The position numbers were made by a program, and so were the translations under genes. A DNA stretch of 13,538 nucleotides from Spongiibacteraceae bacterium UBA5047 (lineage in GTDB: Bacteria; Pseudomonadota; Gammaproteobacteria; Pseudomonadales; Spongiibacteraceae). Positions 6,931 through 13,538 of this stretch are shown one piece after another (position 1 is the stretch's first letter; every line of letters begins with the position of its first letter). The stretch spans positions 1 through 13,538 of the forward strand of contig DIBR01000033.1 of the NCBI GenBank assembly GCA_002415025.1, written 5' to 3'. The notes below the pieces were generated by a model. That model worked only from the letters and a program-made list of their open reading frames with translations, searched no databases and was not told the origin of the DNA.

Positions 6931-8030
6931 TCGTTCTCCTGTTTATCCAGTACCAGTAGCGCCCTGAGTTTGCGGCGTCCGAAGGACGCCATGCGGACAA
7001 AGTTTTCTACAGGAATGGGTGCGCGGCGATAATCGTCCGCTTGCCAGGGTGCGTCCGGCGGGTCGGGGTCATTAATATATACAAAGTCCTCATTGGCGTT
7101 GCTGACAAAAACCCAGTGCGGGGCCTTGCTTCGATTCAACATCCACGTGCTGATCAAGGCTACCACGGGCAGGTTCAAAGACAATATTTCCTTGATCTCG
7201 GGCGCGCTTAAATTTTGCTGGCGTACCTCAATCCCCGCCTCCGTGATCTGTTGTTCAAAGCTCTGGTGAACAAGGCTGAGTACGCGCTTTTTATCTTCGC
7301 CGCGTACCGAATCCAGAAAAGGGGTTTCCTCGGTGTTGATGTATAAAATTGGCCTGTAACCGCGGTGATGGGCGCTCACAGCCAAGCCGTGGGGCGAGCA
7401 TCCGCCGTGACCGGCCGTCATGAAAATGGTGGTGGCTTCGCGCCAGATTTGCAGTTCTTCGTGGGCGCTGGGCTGGTAACCTTTGGTCAATGCCTGCATT
7501 GCCATCATCAGCGAAGCGGGGCCGCAGGTGAATTCGGTGGTTTGCTGGTAATAGGGCGCAGGCGCGGTTGAGGGAGGCGAGGGCATCAGCCGCTTTTCCA
7601 GCTGCTCGGCGTCACCACCGTCTTCGTAGTATTGTTTCAGGCGTGTAAAGCTTTTGTAGCCAAATTTTTCATACAGTGCGAGCGCTGCGGAATTTTCGGT
7701 ATGCACTTCCAGCCGAATAAAAAGGCAGTAACGTTTGCTGGCAATCAGCTCGGCGTGGGTGAGGAGCTTGCTGGCAACACCCTGCCCGCGAGCAGCATTG
7801 GAAACAGCAATGGAGTATATGCGCGCAAGACTGGTGCCTGAGCGGAACAGTACCAGAACATAGCCCAGAATTTCATTGCCGCGATCGGCAACCAGCAGGC
7901 TGTGCGCGCCCTTGCTCACAAAGCGCATAAAGCTACGGCGGGAAATCCGGTCGGTTGCAAAGCTGGTGCTTTCCAGGGCAAGCAGGGCGTCGATATCAAA
8001 CCGCGTTCCGGCGCGAATAGAAATAGTCAC
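6927..8030 (-). CDS. GNAT acetyltransferase fused to C39-family cysteine peptidase
   Basis: A 367-residue two-domain protein. Residues 1 to about 150 are a RimI-like GNAT acetyltransferase with the acetyl-CoA pyrophosphate loop ARGQGVA (80-86) and the family pattern ENSAALALYEKFGY at about 112-125. Residues about 158-365 are a papain-fold C39 domain: QTTEFTCGPASLMM gives catalytic Cys169, APHWV gives His305 and INDPD gives Asp321, so the triad looks complete. C39 domains best known from bacteriocin exporters cut double-glycine leaders, but here there is no ABC transporter domain or signal peptide. The only sensible start is GTG at 8030, overlapping the upstream stop as GTGA. The frame is open further upstream, but that part lies inside the M14 gene and does not read like a real protein. 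No spaced Shine-Dalgarno is seen, so translation is probably coupled. The substrate is unknown. Confidence 0.9.
   Translation of the reverse strand: MTISIRAGTRFDIDALLALESTSFATDRISRRSFMRFVSKGAHSLLVADRGNEILGYVLVLFRSGTSLARIYSIAVSNAARGQGVASKLLTHAELIASKRYCLFIRLEVHTENSAALALYEKFGYKSFTRLKQYYEDGGDAEQLEKRLMPSPPSTAPAPYYQQTTEFTCGPASLMMAMQALTKGYQPSAHEELQIWREATTIFMTAGHGGCSPHGLAVSAHHRGYRPILYINTEETPFLDSVRGEDKKRVLSLVHQSFEQQITEAGIEVRQQNLSAPEIKEILSLNLPVVALISTWMLNRSKAPHWVFVSNANEDFVYINDPDPPDAPWQADDYRRAPIPVENFVRMASFGRRKLRALLVLDKQENE
6936..6940 (-). promoter_or_regulatory. Ribosome-binding site that sets the GTG start of the DUF1704 gene
   Basis: AGGAG on the minus strand is followed by AACGA and then GTG. It lies inside the last codons of the upstream GNAT-C39 gene. 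It supports the non-ATG start at 6930. Confidence 0.7.
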
Positions 8031-9115
8031 TCCTGAGCCAACCCGTTCAGCGCCATGCTGATAATCTGCCGAGCACGCAACAAGGTTGCCTGCTGCCAGC
8101 TGGCGTCGGCAGGGTAGAAAAAATCCCGAAGGGCCAGCACGCTGGCGTCGTTCAGATTGCGCGCTTCGCCGCTGTCCCGGCAGCGCCTGAAGTAACGCTG
8201 TTCTGCTATCAGGGTGTCGATCATTTCTTTGTCGGAATAGGTGCCAAACTCCAGCGTAACAAAGCAGCCGCGTTCGCCCAGTAATTTGTGCCAGAAAAAA
8301 TCGATGAGTCCGGTTTTGGGGGCCGACACCGATTCGCCCAGCGCGCTGGACATGGCATTGGCGCCATACCAGCTGCGCGCAAACCCGAAGCCGGCGGTAT
8401 TGTTCGGATGGTCGCTGATAACCTCTCCGTAGCTGAAAGGGCCGAGCCCGCTGTGCAAATCGATGACGGCAATTTTTTCCAGCTGAGTGAAAATCGCGGA
8501 GTTCTTTCGCGAGTCCAACCACTGCCGCGACCAGCTGGGGCCGTGGCCGCCAAAATACAAGCCCTGAGGGTACTGATACTGGCCGCGGGTAATGGCGTCC
8601 AGCGACAGCGGTGCGTGTCCGTTCAGCAGACTGTCGGCGGGCTGGTTTAGCAAACGGTGCATGGTTGCGTAGGCGCCGTTGTTAGGCAGGCCGCCTTTGA
8701 AATCGACAAAGTTTCGGTTCAGGTCTATGCCTTCGTGGTCGCAACGGCGCAGCCAGGCAAAGCCCCAGGGGTTGAGTGCATGAATAAACAATACCGCCAA
8801 TGTCTGGTCTTTCAGAAGCTCGGCAATACCATTGCCCAGCAGGTCACTTTGAATGGCCGAGCCAACAAAACCTTCAACGCCGTGAGTACCGGAGATCAGA
8901 ACCAGCAGTTTGGCAGGATGCTCGGTTTGCGACAGGAGCAGCCAGTCTGCATACAGGTTTTTACCGTCCGGACCGGGTTCCGGATGGCGATGATGAATAT
9001 GTTCCATCAGGCCGAATTTCGGCAAGGCCTGAGCCCGCTGCAAAAACTCCCTGCGGGCGCTTTGGTAGTCGCCAGTGAAGGTGCTGAGGTCTAGGGGAGG
9101 CAGCAGTGAATGCAT
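8027..9115 (-). CDS. M14-family (DUF2817) zinc metallopeptidase
   Basis: A 362-residue protein of the DUF2817 branch of M14 carboxypeptidase-like enzymes, related to succinylglutamate desuccinylase/aspartoacylase folds. Visible active-site elements are SGTHGVEG (zinc ligands His78 and Glu81), DLNRNF (131-136, substrate-binding Asn-Arg), VIDLHSGLG (third ligand His221) and VTLEFGTYS (general base Glu289). All key residues are present, so it should be active. It would hydrolyse an amide or peptide bond next to a carboxylate-bearing residue; the exact substrate is not known. No signal peptide is apparent. The start ATG at 9115 has a weak AGG 9 bases upstream and lies downstream of a good promoter. 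It is the first gene of the operon and ends in a GTGA overlap with the GNAT-C39 gene. Confidence 0.9.
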   Translation of the reverse strand: MHSLLPPLDLSTFTGDYQSARREFLQRAQALPKFGLMEHIHHRHPEPGPDGKNLYADWLLLSQTEHPAKLLVLISGTHGVEGFVGSAIQSDLLGNGIAELLKDQTLAVLFIHALNPWGFAWLRRCDHEGIDLNRNFVDFKGGLPNNGAYATMHRLLNQPADSLLNGHAPLSLDAITRGQYQYPQGLYFGGHGPSWSRQWLDSRKNSAIFTQLEKIAVIDLHSGLGPFSYGEVISDHPNNTAGFGFARSWYGANAMSSALGESVSAPKTGLIDFFWHKLLGERGCFVTLEFGTYSDKEMIDTLIAEQRYFRRCRDSGEARNLNDASVLALRDFFYPADASWQQATLLRARQIISMALNGLAQE

Positions 9116-9151
9116 GGCCGGATACCTGAACAGGTCGTTGCGGGAAGCTGA

Positions 9152-9179
9152 ATCATACGCCGCTTTTCACCCTTGTAAA
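9152..9179 (-). promoter_or_regulatory. Sigma70 promoter of the minus-strand peptidase operon
   Basis: On the minus strand TTTACA (9179-9174) and TATGAT (9157-9152) are separated by 16 bases. Each hexamer matches consensus at 5 of 6 positions. Transcription would start near 9145, about 30 bases before the M14 start codon. Confidence 0.65.
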
Positions 9180-9185
9180 TAAGTA

Positions 9186-9213
9186 TTGAAAGCGTATTGC
9201 GATATGCGATGAT
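9186..9213 (+). promoter_or_regulatory. Weak candidate promoter of the ATP-grasp gene
   Basis: TTGAAA (9186-9191) and GATGAT (9208-9213) are 16 bases apart on the plus strand. A start near 9220 would fit translation from the ATG at 9260. The -10 match is poor, so this is only a suggestion. Confidence 0.25.
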
Positions 9214-9259
9214 TGCCCCGACAATGCGCCCTTTCCAACCTTATCACGAGCACCCCAGC

Positions 9260-10732
9260 ATGCCGCGTTTCTTTGTGGTTGTGGATGAGTTATCTGACTG
9301 GTCTCCCTACTACCCCAGCCAGGACGTCATCACTTTCCAGGACTATCTTTCCCAGCTCGCCACGCTGAAGTCTGAACGGGTGCGGGTGATCAACCTTTGC
9401 CGTAACTACAAGTATCTTGGTAGCGCCTGGTACTGTGCTTTACTCGCCGAGGCACGAGGCCATCATGTGTTTCCCTCGGTGCGAACGCTCAGTGATTTTC
9501 GCTCGCGTTCCTTGTCGTCTATCCAGCTCGATGGCATTGACCCGTCGCTGCGCAAATTGCCACATACCAGCGGCGAGAATGAACTCGCCGTGCGCATCTG
9601 GTTTGGTGAGTGTGCCGACGAACGTTTTGCGCCGCTGGCCAAGACCCTGTTCGAACGCTTTCCCTGCCCCTTGATGGAAGTCTCGCTGGAGTACGACAAG
9701 GGCTGGGAGGTAGAGAAAATCCGCCCGATCTCCCTGCGTGACCTGAAAAGCGGCACCGAACAGGAGGCCTTCGCAAACGCCTTTGAGCGCTTCAGCAGCA
9801 AGCTTTGGCGCAAGCCCAAGTCGGGTAAGCGTTTTCGCTATGACCTGGCGATACTGGCTAACCCCAAGGAAGAGATGCCGCCGAGCGACCGCGCTGCCCT
9901 GAAGAAATTTATCAAGGCGGCCGAGGATCAGGGCATTTCCGCCGAGATCATTGGCCCCAAAGACTATATGCGTATTCCCGAGTACGACGGTTTGTTTATC
10001 CGCGAAACCACAGCGGTGGGTCACCACACCTACCAGTTTGCCAAAAAGGCCGAGGCGGAGGGTTTGGTGGTTATCGACGACCCGACCTCTATTTTGCGCT
10101 GTACCAACAAGGTGTATTTGGCAGAGCTATTGAACAAGCAGAATATTCCAACGCCGCAAACCCGCATTCTCCACAAAAGTGATGCGCCGGTGCTGGCTGA
10201 AAAGCTGGCCGACATGGCATTCCCTTTAGTGTTGAAAGTGCCAGATGGTTCTTTCTCGCGCGGTGTTGTGAAGGTGGCAGACCGCAGAGAGCTGGAAGCC
10301 GAAGGCGGAAAGCTGCTGAAAAGCTCAGCTCTTTTGCTGGTGCAGGAGTATATGTACACCGAGTACGACTGGCGTATTGGCGTGCTGAACAATAAGGCAC
10401 TCTACGCCTGCCGCTACTATATGGTTAAGGACCACTGGCAGATCTACAAGCACGGCGCAGACAGTAGCGTTAAATCCGGTGGCTTTGACGCGATGCCAAC
10501 GTTCGAAGCACCCAAAGCCGTGGTCGAGGCCGCGCTGAGTGCCTGCAAGCTGATTGGCGACGGGTTTTATGGCGTTGACCTCAAGCAGTCGGGTAAGCGT
10601 GTTGCGGTTATTGAAGTCAACGACAACCCCAGCATCGACTCGGCGGTGGAAGACAAATACCTCGGCAACCAGCTCTATACCTCCTTTATGGAAGATATGC
10701 TGCGCCGCATGGAATACCGGCGCCGCCGCTAG
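9260..10732 (+). CDS. RimK-like ATP-grasp ligase with N-terminal RLAN domain
   Basis: A 490-residue protein in the RimK family of ATP-dependent amino-acid/peptide ligases, which join a carboxylate to an amine through an acyl-phosphate. The N-terminal part carries the RLAN signature: an FFVVVDE-DW start, then INLCRNYKYLG and WYCALLAEARGHHVFPSV. The C-terminal ATP-grasp fold shows RCTNKVYLAELL (from 280), KVPDGSFSRGV (Lys326 and glycine-rich loop), QEYMYTEYDWR (362-372), Asp440, and EVNDNPS (Glu452, Asn454) for magnesium. All catalytic elements look intact. The frame is open back to a TTG at 9197, but ATG 9260 gives the family's usual N-terminus (short hydrophobic strand, then DW); its Shine-Dalgarno is weak. 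The gene is divergent from the peptidase operon, the usual sign of a shared function. The acceptor and the amino acid added are unknown. Confidence 0.92.
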   Translation: MPRFFVVVDELSDWSPYYPSQDVITFQDYLSQLATLKSERVRVINLCRNYKYLGSAWYCALLAEARGHHVFPSVRTLSDFRSRSLSSIQLDGIDPSLRKLPHTSGENELAVRIWFGECADERFAPLAKTLFERFPCPLMEVSLEYDKGWEVEKIRPISLRDLKSGTEQEAFANAFERFSSKLWRKPKSGKRFRYDLAILANPKEEMPPSDRAALKKFIKAAEDQGISAEIIGPKDYMRIPEYDGLFIRETTAVGHHTYQFAKKAEAEGLVVIDDPTSILRCTNKVYLAELLNKQNIPTPQTRILHKSDAPVLAEKLADMAFPLVLKVPDGSFSRGVVKVADRRELEAEGGKLLKSSALLLVQEYMYTEYDWRIGVLNNKALYACRYYMVKDHWQIYKHGADSSVKSGGFDAMPTFEAPKAVVEAALSACKLIGDGFYGVDLKQSGKRVAVIEVNDNPSIDSAVEDKYLGNQLYTSFMEDMLRRMEYRRRR

Positions 10733-10738
10733 CGCGCC

Positions 10739-10809
10739 ATTCGCGAGCAGCGCTCGCTCCCACAGGGACCTGCTGCGGTGCTCTGTAGGAGCCTGCCCTG
10801 CAGGCGAAT
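10739..10809. repeat. REP-like inverted pair after the ATP-grasp gene
   Basis: The left unit, ATTCGCGAGC-AGC-GCTCGCTCCCACA, has a GCGAGC/GCTCGC hairpin. The right unit, GTAGGAGCCTGCCCTGCAGGCGAAT (given here as two joined halves: GTAGGAGCCTGC at 10785-10796 and CCTGCAGGCGAAT at 10797-10809), is identical to 5615-5639. The two units point in opposite directions, as in bacterial interspersed mosaic elements. They lie directly after the stop codon, where they may protect the mRNA 3' end. No intrinsic terminator was found in this gap. Confidence 0.75.
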
Positions 10810-10854
10810 GCTTTAATTCATTCCGGGGCCTGCCCCCGCCAATCAAACACACAT

Positions 10855-10883
10855 TTTCCATTGTCGCCGCCTTTCTCTACAAT
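10855..10883 (+). promoter_or_regulatory. Candidate sigma70 promoter of receptor 3
   Basis: TTTCCA (10855-10860) and TACAAT (10878-10883) are 17 bases apart. The -10 matches 5 of 6 consensus positions and the -35 matches 4 of 6. Transcription would start near 10890, giving a leader of about 37 bases. Confidence 0.4.
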
Positions 10884-10926
10884 CTGCGCTACCCGAATGA
10901 CTCCCCCGGTTTATAGACGCAGGTAA

Positions 10927-13401
10927 ATGGCTTTGAATGCTCTAACACAGGCACGATTTCTCACTCCCACATTGCTGGCTCTGGGTTTGTTACAGGCCTT
11001 ACTACAGCCTGCTCCGGCGCTGGCTCAAACAGAGGATGAGTCGGCGGAGCGCTCGCCGTTTCGCAGTCGCCTGTTAATAGAAGAGGTTGTGGTGCGCGCC
11101 CAGCGGCGCGAAGAAGATGTGCGCGAAGTGCCCATTGCCGTTACCGCCCTGTCGGGTGAGCAACTCAAAACACTGGGGGTGAGCGACGCCCGTGAGCTCG
11201 GCGGCGTTGTGCCGGGATTGGTGGTCTCTGAAGGGGGGCAGGGCGCTCCGGTGTATACCCTGCGCGGCGTGGGCTTTACCGACAGCAGTTATTTCGCCAC
11301 GCCCACAACAGCGGTTTACCTCGATGAGGTCAACCTGCCGTACTCCATCATGTCCAAGGGGGCGATCTTTGACGTTGAGCAGGTTGAAGTTCTGAAAGGC
11401 CCTCAGGGTACACTGTTCGGCCGCAGCACCACCGGTGGCGCCATCAACTTTATTGCCAACAAACCCACGCGAGAATTTCAGGCGGGACTAACGGCAAGCT
11501 ATAGCCGGTTTGATACCACGGATATTGAGGCCTTTATCAGCGGCCCTGTGTCTGACAGTTTTCGTTACCGTCTGGCCGCCCGCGATATTCAGCGCGATGA
11601 GGGCTGGCAATACAGCAATACCAACAAAGATAAAACCCTGGGTGAGCAGGACCGTTCCGCCTACCGGTTGGCGCTGGAATGGGAGCCTACCGATGCTCTG
11701 CTGTTCTCGCTGGTGGCGGCCACCTGGCGTGATCGCAGCGACGCCCAGGCCGGGCAGCCCATCGCACTGGTGCCGCAAAACCCCTATGCCAATGATAGCC
11801 AGATTCCCGGTTCCGAAACCGGCCTGGTTGCGCAAAGTGTGCGCGACTACCCCCTGATCAGTCAGGATACGGACGATAACCGGGTTGCCGAGTGGTGTAC
11901 GGGTCACCCCTCCTGTGTGCGTTCTGACGGCAGGCCTATCGATTTTCAGCTTGATGAAACCTTCCGCCAACTCTCACTGCAAACCCGGTGGAACATTGCC
12001 AGCAACCTTCAAGCCGATTTTCTTGCGTCATACACTGATTTCGTGAGTGATGATTCCGAGATTCCCACTGGCGCATTCAATCAGCGCCACGCTGAGCTGG
12101 CCGTGGATGTCACCATGGAAGTGGTTGATTACGAACTGCGCCTGAGCGGCTGGAATGATTCCGAATCCCTGCGCTGGCTGGTGGGGTATCACTCGACCCC
12201 TCGCGACGAGGTTGATGAATACCTGGACCTGATTATGAGTGGCAATGCCAGCGTGGTATTTCCTGCGCCGGTGATTGAGCGCAGTCTGCTGGTAACCGAA
12301 TACTACTTCTCGGTGGCACAGCTCGACTACCAGTCGAAGGCGCCTTACGCGAACGTTGAGTGGCAGTTTAGCGATGCGTTCAAACTCGTGCTAGGCGCAC
12401 GTTATACCGAAGAAGAACGCTTTTACTCCGGGTGCTCCGGTGCAAAAGATCCGGTCAACGGCCTGTATGTACTGTTCCAGACGCTGGCTACGCGCCGTGC
12501 GCTGGAGGCCGGCACCACCCCGGACATCGTCAACGTGAATGGTGGCTGTTTCAGTATTGGCGAAGACGGTGAAATTGGCGCATATACAGAAACGCTGGAA
12601 GAAAATAGCTTGTCCTACCGCGCGGTACTGGACTGGACTCCCCGCGACGAGTACCTGTTCTACGCATCCTACACCCGAGGCTTCAAATCAGGCTCCTTTC
12701 CCCTGTTTCAAACCTCCGACCACGAGCAGCTCGAATCGGTAAAGCAGGAGCAGGTCGATGCGTACGAGCTGGGCGCCAAGGTTGACTTGTGGGATCGCAA
12801 GGCGCACGTCAATAGCGCCATATTCTACTATCGCTATCGCGACAAACAGCTCCTGTCGCGGTTTAACGACCCTGTGTTTGGTGCCCTGCCTACCCTGCGT
12901 AATGCGCCCAGATCTGAAGTCAAAGGAATAGAATTTGATTTTACCCTGACCCCCACCAGCGGCCTCTACCTGACCGGGGCAATTGCCTATCTCGAATCCG
13001 AAATACTCAGATTCGAGGCTATCAACAACCGGGGTGAGCAGGTTGATCTGGCGGGTCAGGAGTTCAACTATTCGCCCAAACTCTCCTATTCCCTGAGCGG
13101 TGACTACAGCCTGCCGGTGGGTGACAACTACGAAGCGGGAATCGGAATCGATTACTACTACGTTGACGACACCAACTCCAGCATCGAAGGGGACCCGATC
13201 TTCGTGCATCCGGATTACGGGGTGACCAATGCCCGCGTGCGCTTCGGGCATCGGGCCAACGACTGGATGCTCACCCTCTGGGGGAAAAACGTCTTTAACG
13301 AATACGTAGTAAACAGCGTGCATCAGGGAGTGGGCGACCTGAAGTACCGGATTACCGGCATGCCCCAGACCTACGGCGTGACCCTGTCGCTGAGCTATTG
13401 A
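10927..13401 (+). CDS. TonB-dependent outer-membrane receptor (receptor 3)
   Basis: An 824-residue TonB-dependent receptor. A signal peptide of about 33 residues (ALA before Gln34) is followed by a TonB box-like IEEVVVR at 51-57, a plug with LKGPQGTLFGRSTTGG, and a barrel ending in SLSY, a normal outer-membrane terminal aromatic. It is only distantly like receptors 1 and 2: the plug words are shared but loops and barrel differ, so it is not part of their duplication. Outer-loop cysteines occur as likely pairs (WCTGHPSC; later SGCSG and GGCFS). The ATG at 10927 has AGG only 3 bases before it; TTG at 10933 would have better spacing and is an alternative start. No clear terminator follows. It is probably an independent transcript after the REP pair. 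The ligand is unknown. Confidence 0.95.
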   Translation: MALNALTQARFLTPTLLALGLLQALLQPAPALAQTEDESAERSPFRSRLLIEEVVVRAQRREEDVREVPIAVTALSGEQLKTLGVSDARELGGVVPGLVVSEGGQGAPVYTLRGVGFTDSSYFATPTTAVYLDEVNLPYSIMSKGAIFDVEQVEVLKGPQGTLFGRSTTGGAINFIANKPTREFQAGLTASYSRFDTTDIEAFISGPVSDSFRYRLAARDIQRDEGWQYSNTNKDKTLGEQDRSAYRLALEWEPTDALLFSLVAATWRDRSDAQAGQPIALVPQNPYANDSQIPGSETGLVAQSVRDYPLISQDTDDNRVAEWCTGHPSCVRSDGRPIDFQLDETFRQLSLQTRWNIASNLQADFLASYTDFVSDDSEIPTGAFNQRHAELAVDVTMEVVDYELRLSGWNDSESLRWLVGYHSTPRDEVDEYLDLIMSGNASVVFPAPVIERSLLVTEYYFSVAQLDYQSKAPYANVEWQFSDAFKLVLGARYTEEERFYSGCSGAKDPVNGLYVLFQTLATRRALEAGTTPDIVNVNGGCFSIGEDGEIGAYTETLEENSLSYRAVLDWTPRDEYLFYASYTRGFKSGSFPLFQTSDHEQLESVKQEQVDAYELGAKVDLWDRKAHVNSAIFYYRYRDKQLLSRFNDPVFGALPTLRNAPRSEVKGIEFDFTLTPTSGLYLTGAIAYLESEILRFEAINNRGEQVDLAGQEFNYSPKLSYSLSGDYSLPVGDNYEAGIGIDYYYVDDTNSSIEGDPIFVHPDYGVTNARVRFGHRANDWMLTLWGKNVFNEYVVNSVHQGVGDLKYRITGMPQTYGVTLSLSY

Positions 13402-13461
13402 CCCGGACTGCGCTGACGCCACATTTCGCTACTTTTCAGGGCGTTATGCCCACGGATGAGG
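13402..13461. other. Short spacer between receptor 3 and the tRNA promoter
   Basis: This gap holds only a weak GGGC/GCCC stem (13439-13442 with 13448-13451) without a U-tract. I see no gene and no convincing terminator here. Confidence 0.5.
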
Positions 13462-13490
13462 TTGACACCCAAGGGCGGCTTCCCTATAGT
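13462..13490 (+). promoter_or_regulatory. Strong sigma70 promoter of the tRNA
   Basis: A perfect TTGACA (13462-13467), a 17-base spacer and TATAGT (13485-13490, 5 of 6) form a near-consensus promoter. The following GC-rich ACGCGCC discriminator is the type seen in stringently controlled stable-RNA promoters. A small CGGCT/AGCCG hairpin (13499-13511) lies in the leader just before the tRNA. Confidence 0.85.
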
Positions 13491-13516
13491 ACGCGCCTCG
13501 GCTGAAAGCCGAATCC

Positions 13517-13538
13517 GCGCCCGTAGCTCAGCTGGATA
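13517..13538 (+). tRNA. tRNA-Arg, probably anticodon CCG (5' part only)
   Basis: The last 22 bases form a tRNA 5' end: acceptor strand GCGCCCG, then T8, A9 and the D-stem/loop GCTCAGCTGGATA. This agrees base for base, from memory, with the start of the E. coli tRNA-Arg(CCG). The anticodon lies beyond the window, so the identity is likely but not proven. A strong promoter sits directly upstream. Confidence 0.8.

Noticed and set aside
6927..8030. Bacteriocin maturation and export system suggested by the C39 domain
   Set aside because: No ABC transporter, accessory exporter or double-glycine precursor gene is visible in the window.
8031..8522. Upstream extension of the GNAT-C39 reading frame to an ATG at 8522
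   Set aside because: This part overlaps the well-supported M14 gene in another frame and reads as arginine-rich, low-information sequence. The real protein begins at the GTG at 8030, where the GNAT fold starts.
9197..9259. N-terminal extension of the ATP-grasp gene from the TTG at 9197
   Set aside because: The 21 extra residues do not fit the RLAN family start, and the TTG lacks a convincing ribosome-binding site. ATG 9260 gives the expected beginning.
12688..13422. Long open frame antisense to receptor 3 (and similar ones at 9440-10027 and 10325-10861)
   Set aside because: These mirror genuine coding sequence on the other strand, carry no recognisable domain, and are expected from the GC-rich third positions of the real genes.
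13439..13451. GGGC/GCCC stem after receptor 3 considered as a terminator
   Set aside because: Only four base pairs and no following T-run.
1..13538. CRISPR array, insertion sequence, prophage or integron
   Set aside because: No regularly spaced direct repeats, transposase, integrase or phage gene was found; the repeats present are REP-like palindromes.

Overview
The window looks like a chromosomal stretch of a gammaproteobacterium, plausibly of the Cellvibrionales/Halieaceae/Spongiibacteraceae kind. This is an inference from four things: three large TonB-dependent outer-membrane receptors, sigma70-type promoter elements, REP-like palindromes of the TGTAGGAGC...GCGAAT type between genes, and a tRNA start that matches gammaproteobacterial tRNA-Arg(CCG). 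No species can be named from the sequence alone.

Layout. Positions 1-516 are non-coding: a truncated palindromic repeat at the left edge and a long leader with a perfect inverted repeat (224-239). Two tandem, clearly paralogous TonB-dependent receptors follow (517-2970 and 3208-5586, + strand). They are separated by a strong intrinsic terminator, a large imperfect palindrome, and a candidate promoter with a Fur-box-like sequence for the second receptor. A REP-like inverted pair fills the gap to a convergent three-gene minus-strand operon, read from right to left: an M14/DUF2817 metallopeptidase (9115-8027), a GNAT acetyltransferase fused to a C39 papain-fold peptidase (8030-6927), and a DUF1704 'QEGLA-motif' putative metallopeptidase (6930-5644). 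Both internal junctions are 4-base GTGA stop/start overlaps. A RimK-like ATP-grasp ligase with an N-terminal RLAN domain (9260-10732) is divergently transcribed from the same intergenic region. After a second REP-like pair comes a third, more distant TonB-dependent receptor (10927-13401), then a consensus promoter driving a tRNA-Arg cut by the window end.

How the genes may work together. The central four genes are the most interesting part. They combine one ATP-dependent peptide/amino-acid ligase, one acetyltransferase, and three hydrolases with apparently intact active sites (cysteine peptidase, M14 zinc peptidase, DUF1704 zinc peptidase). This looks like a 'write and erase' system for amino-acid or peptide tags on a protein or small peptide. 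The parts resemble eukaryotic tubulin-tail chemistry: ATP-grasp-type TTL ligases, M14 deglutamylases, and the DUF1704 tyrosine carboxypeptidase MATCAP. The substrate is unknown. The receptors on either side may simply be neighbours, or may import a related ligand; the sequence does not decide this.
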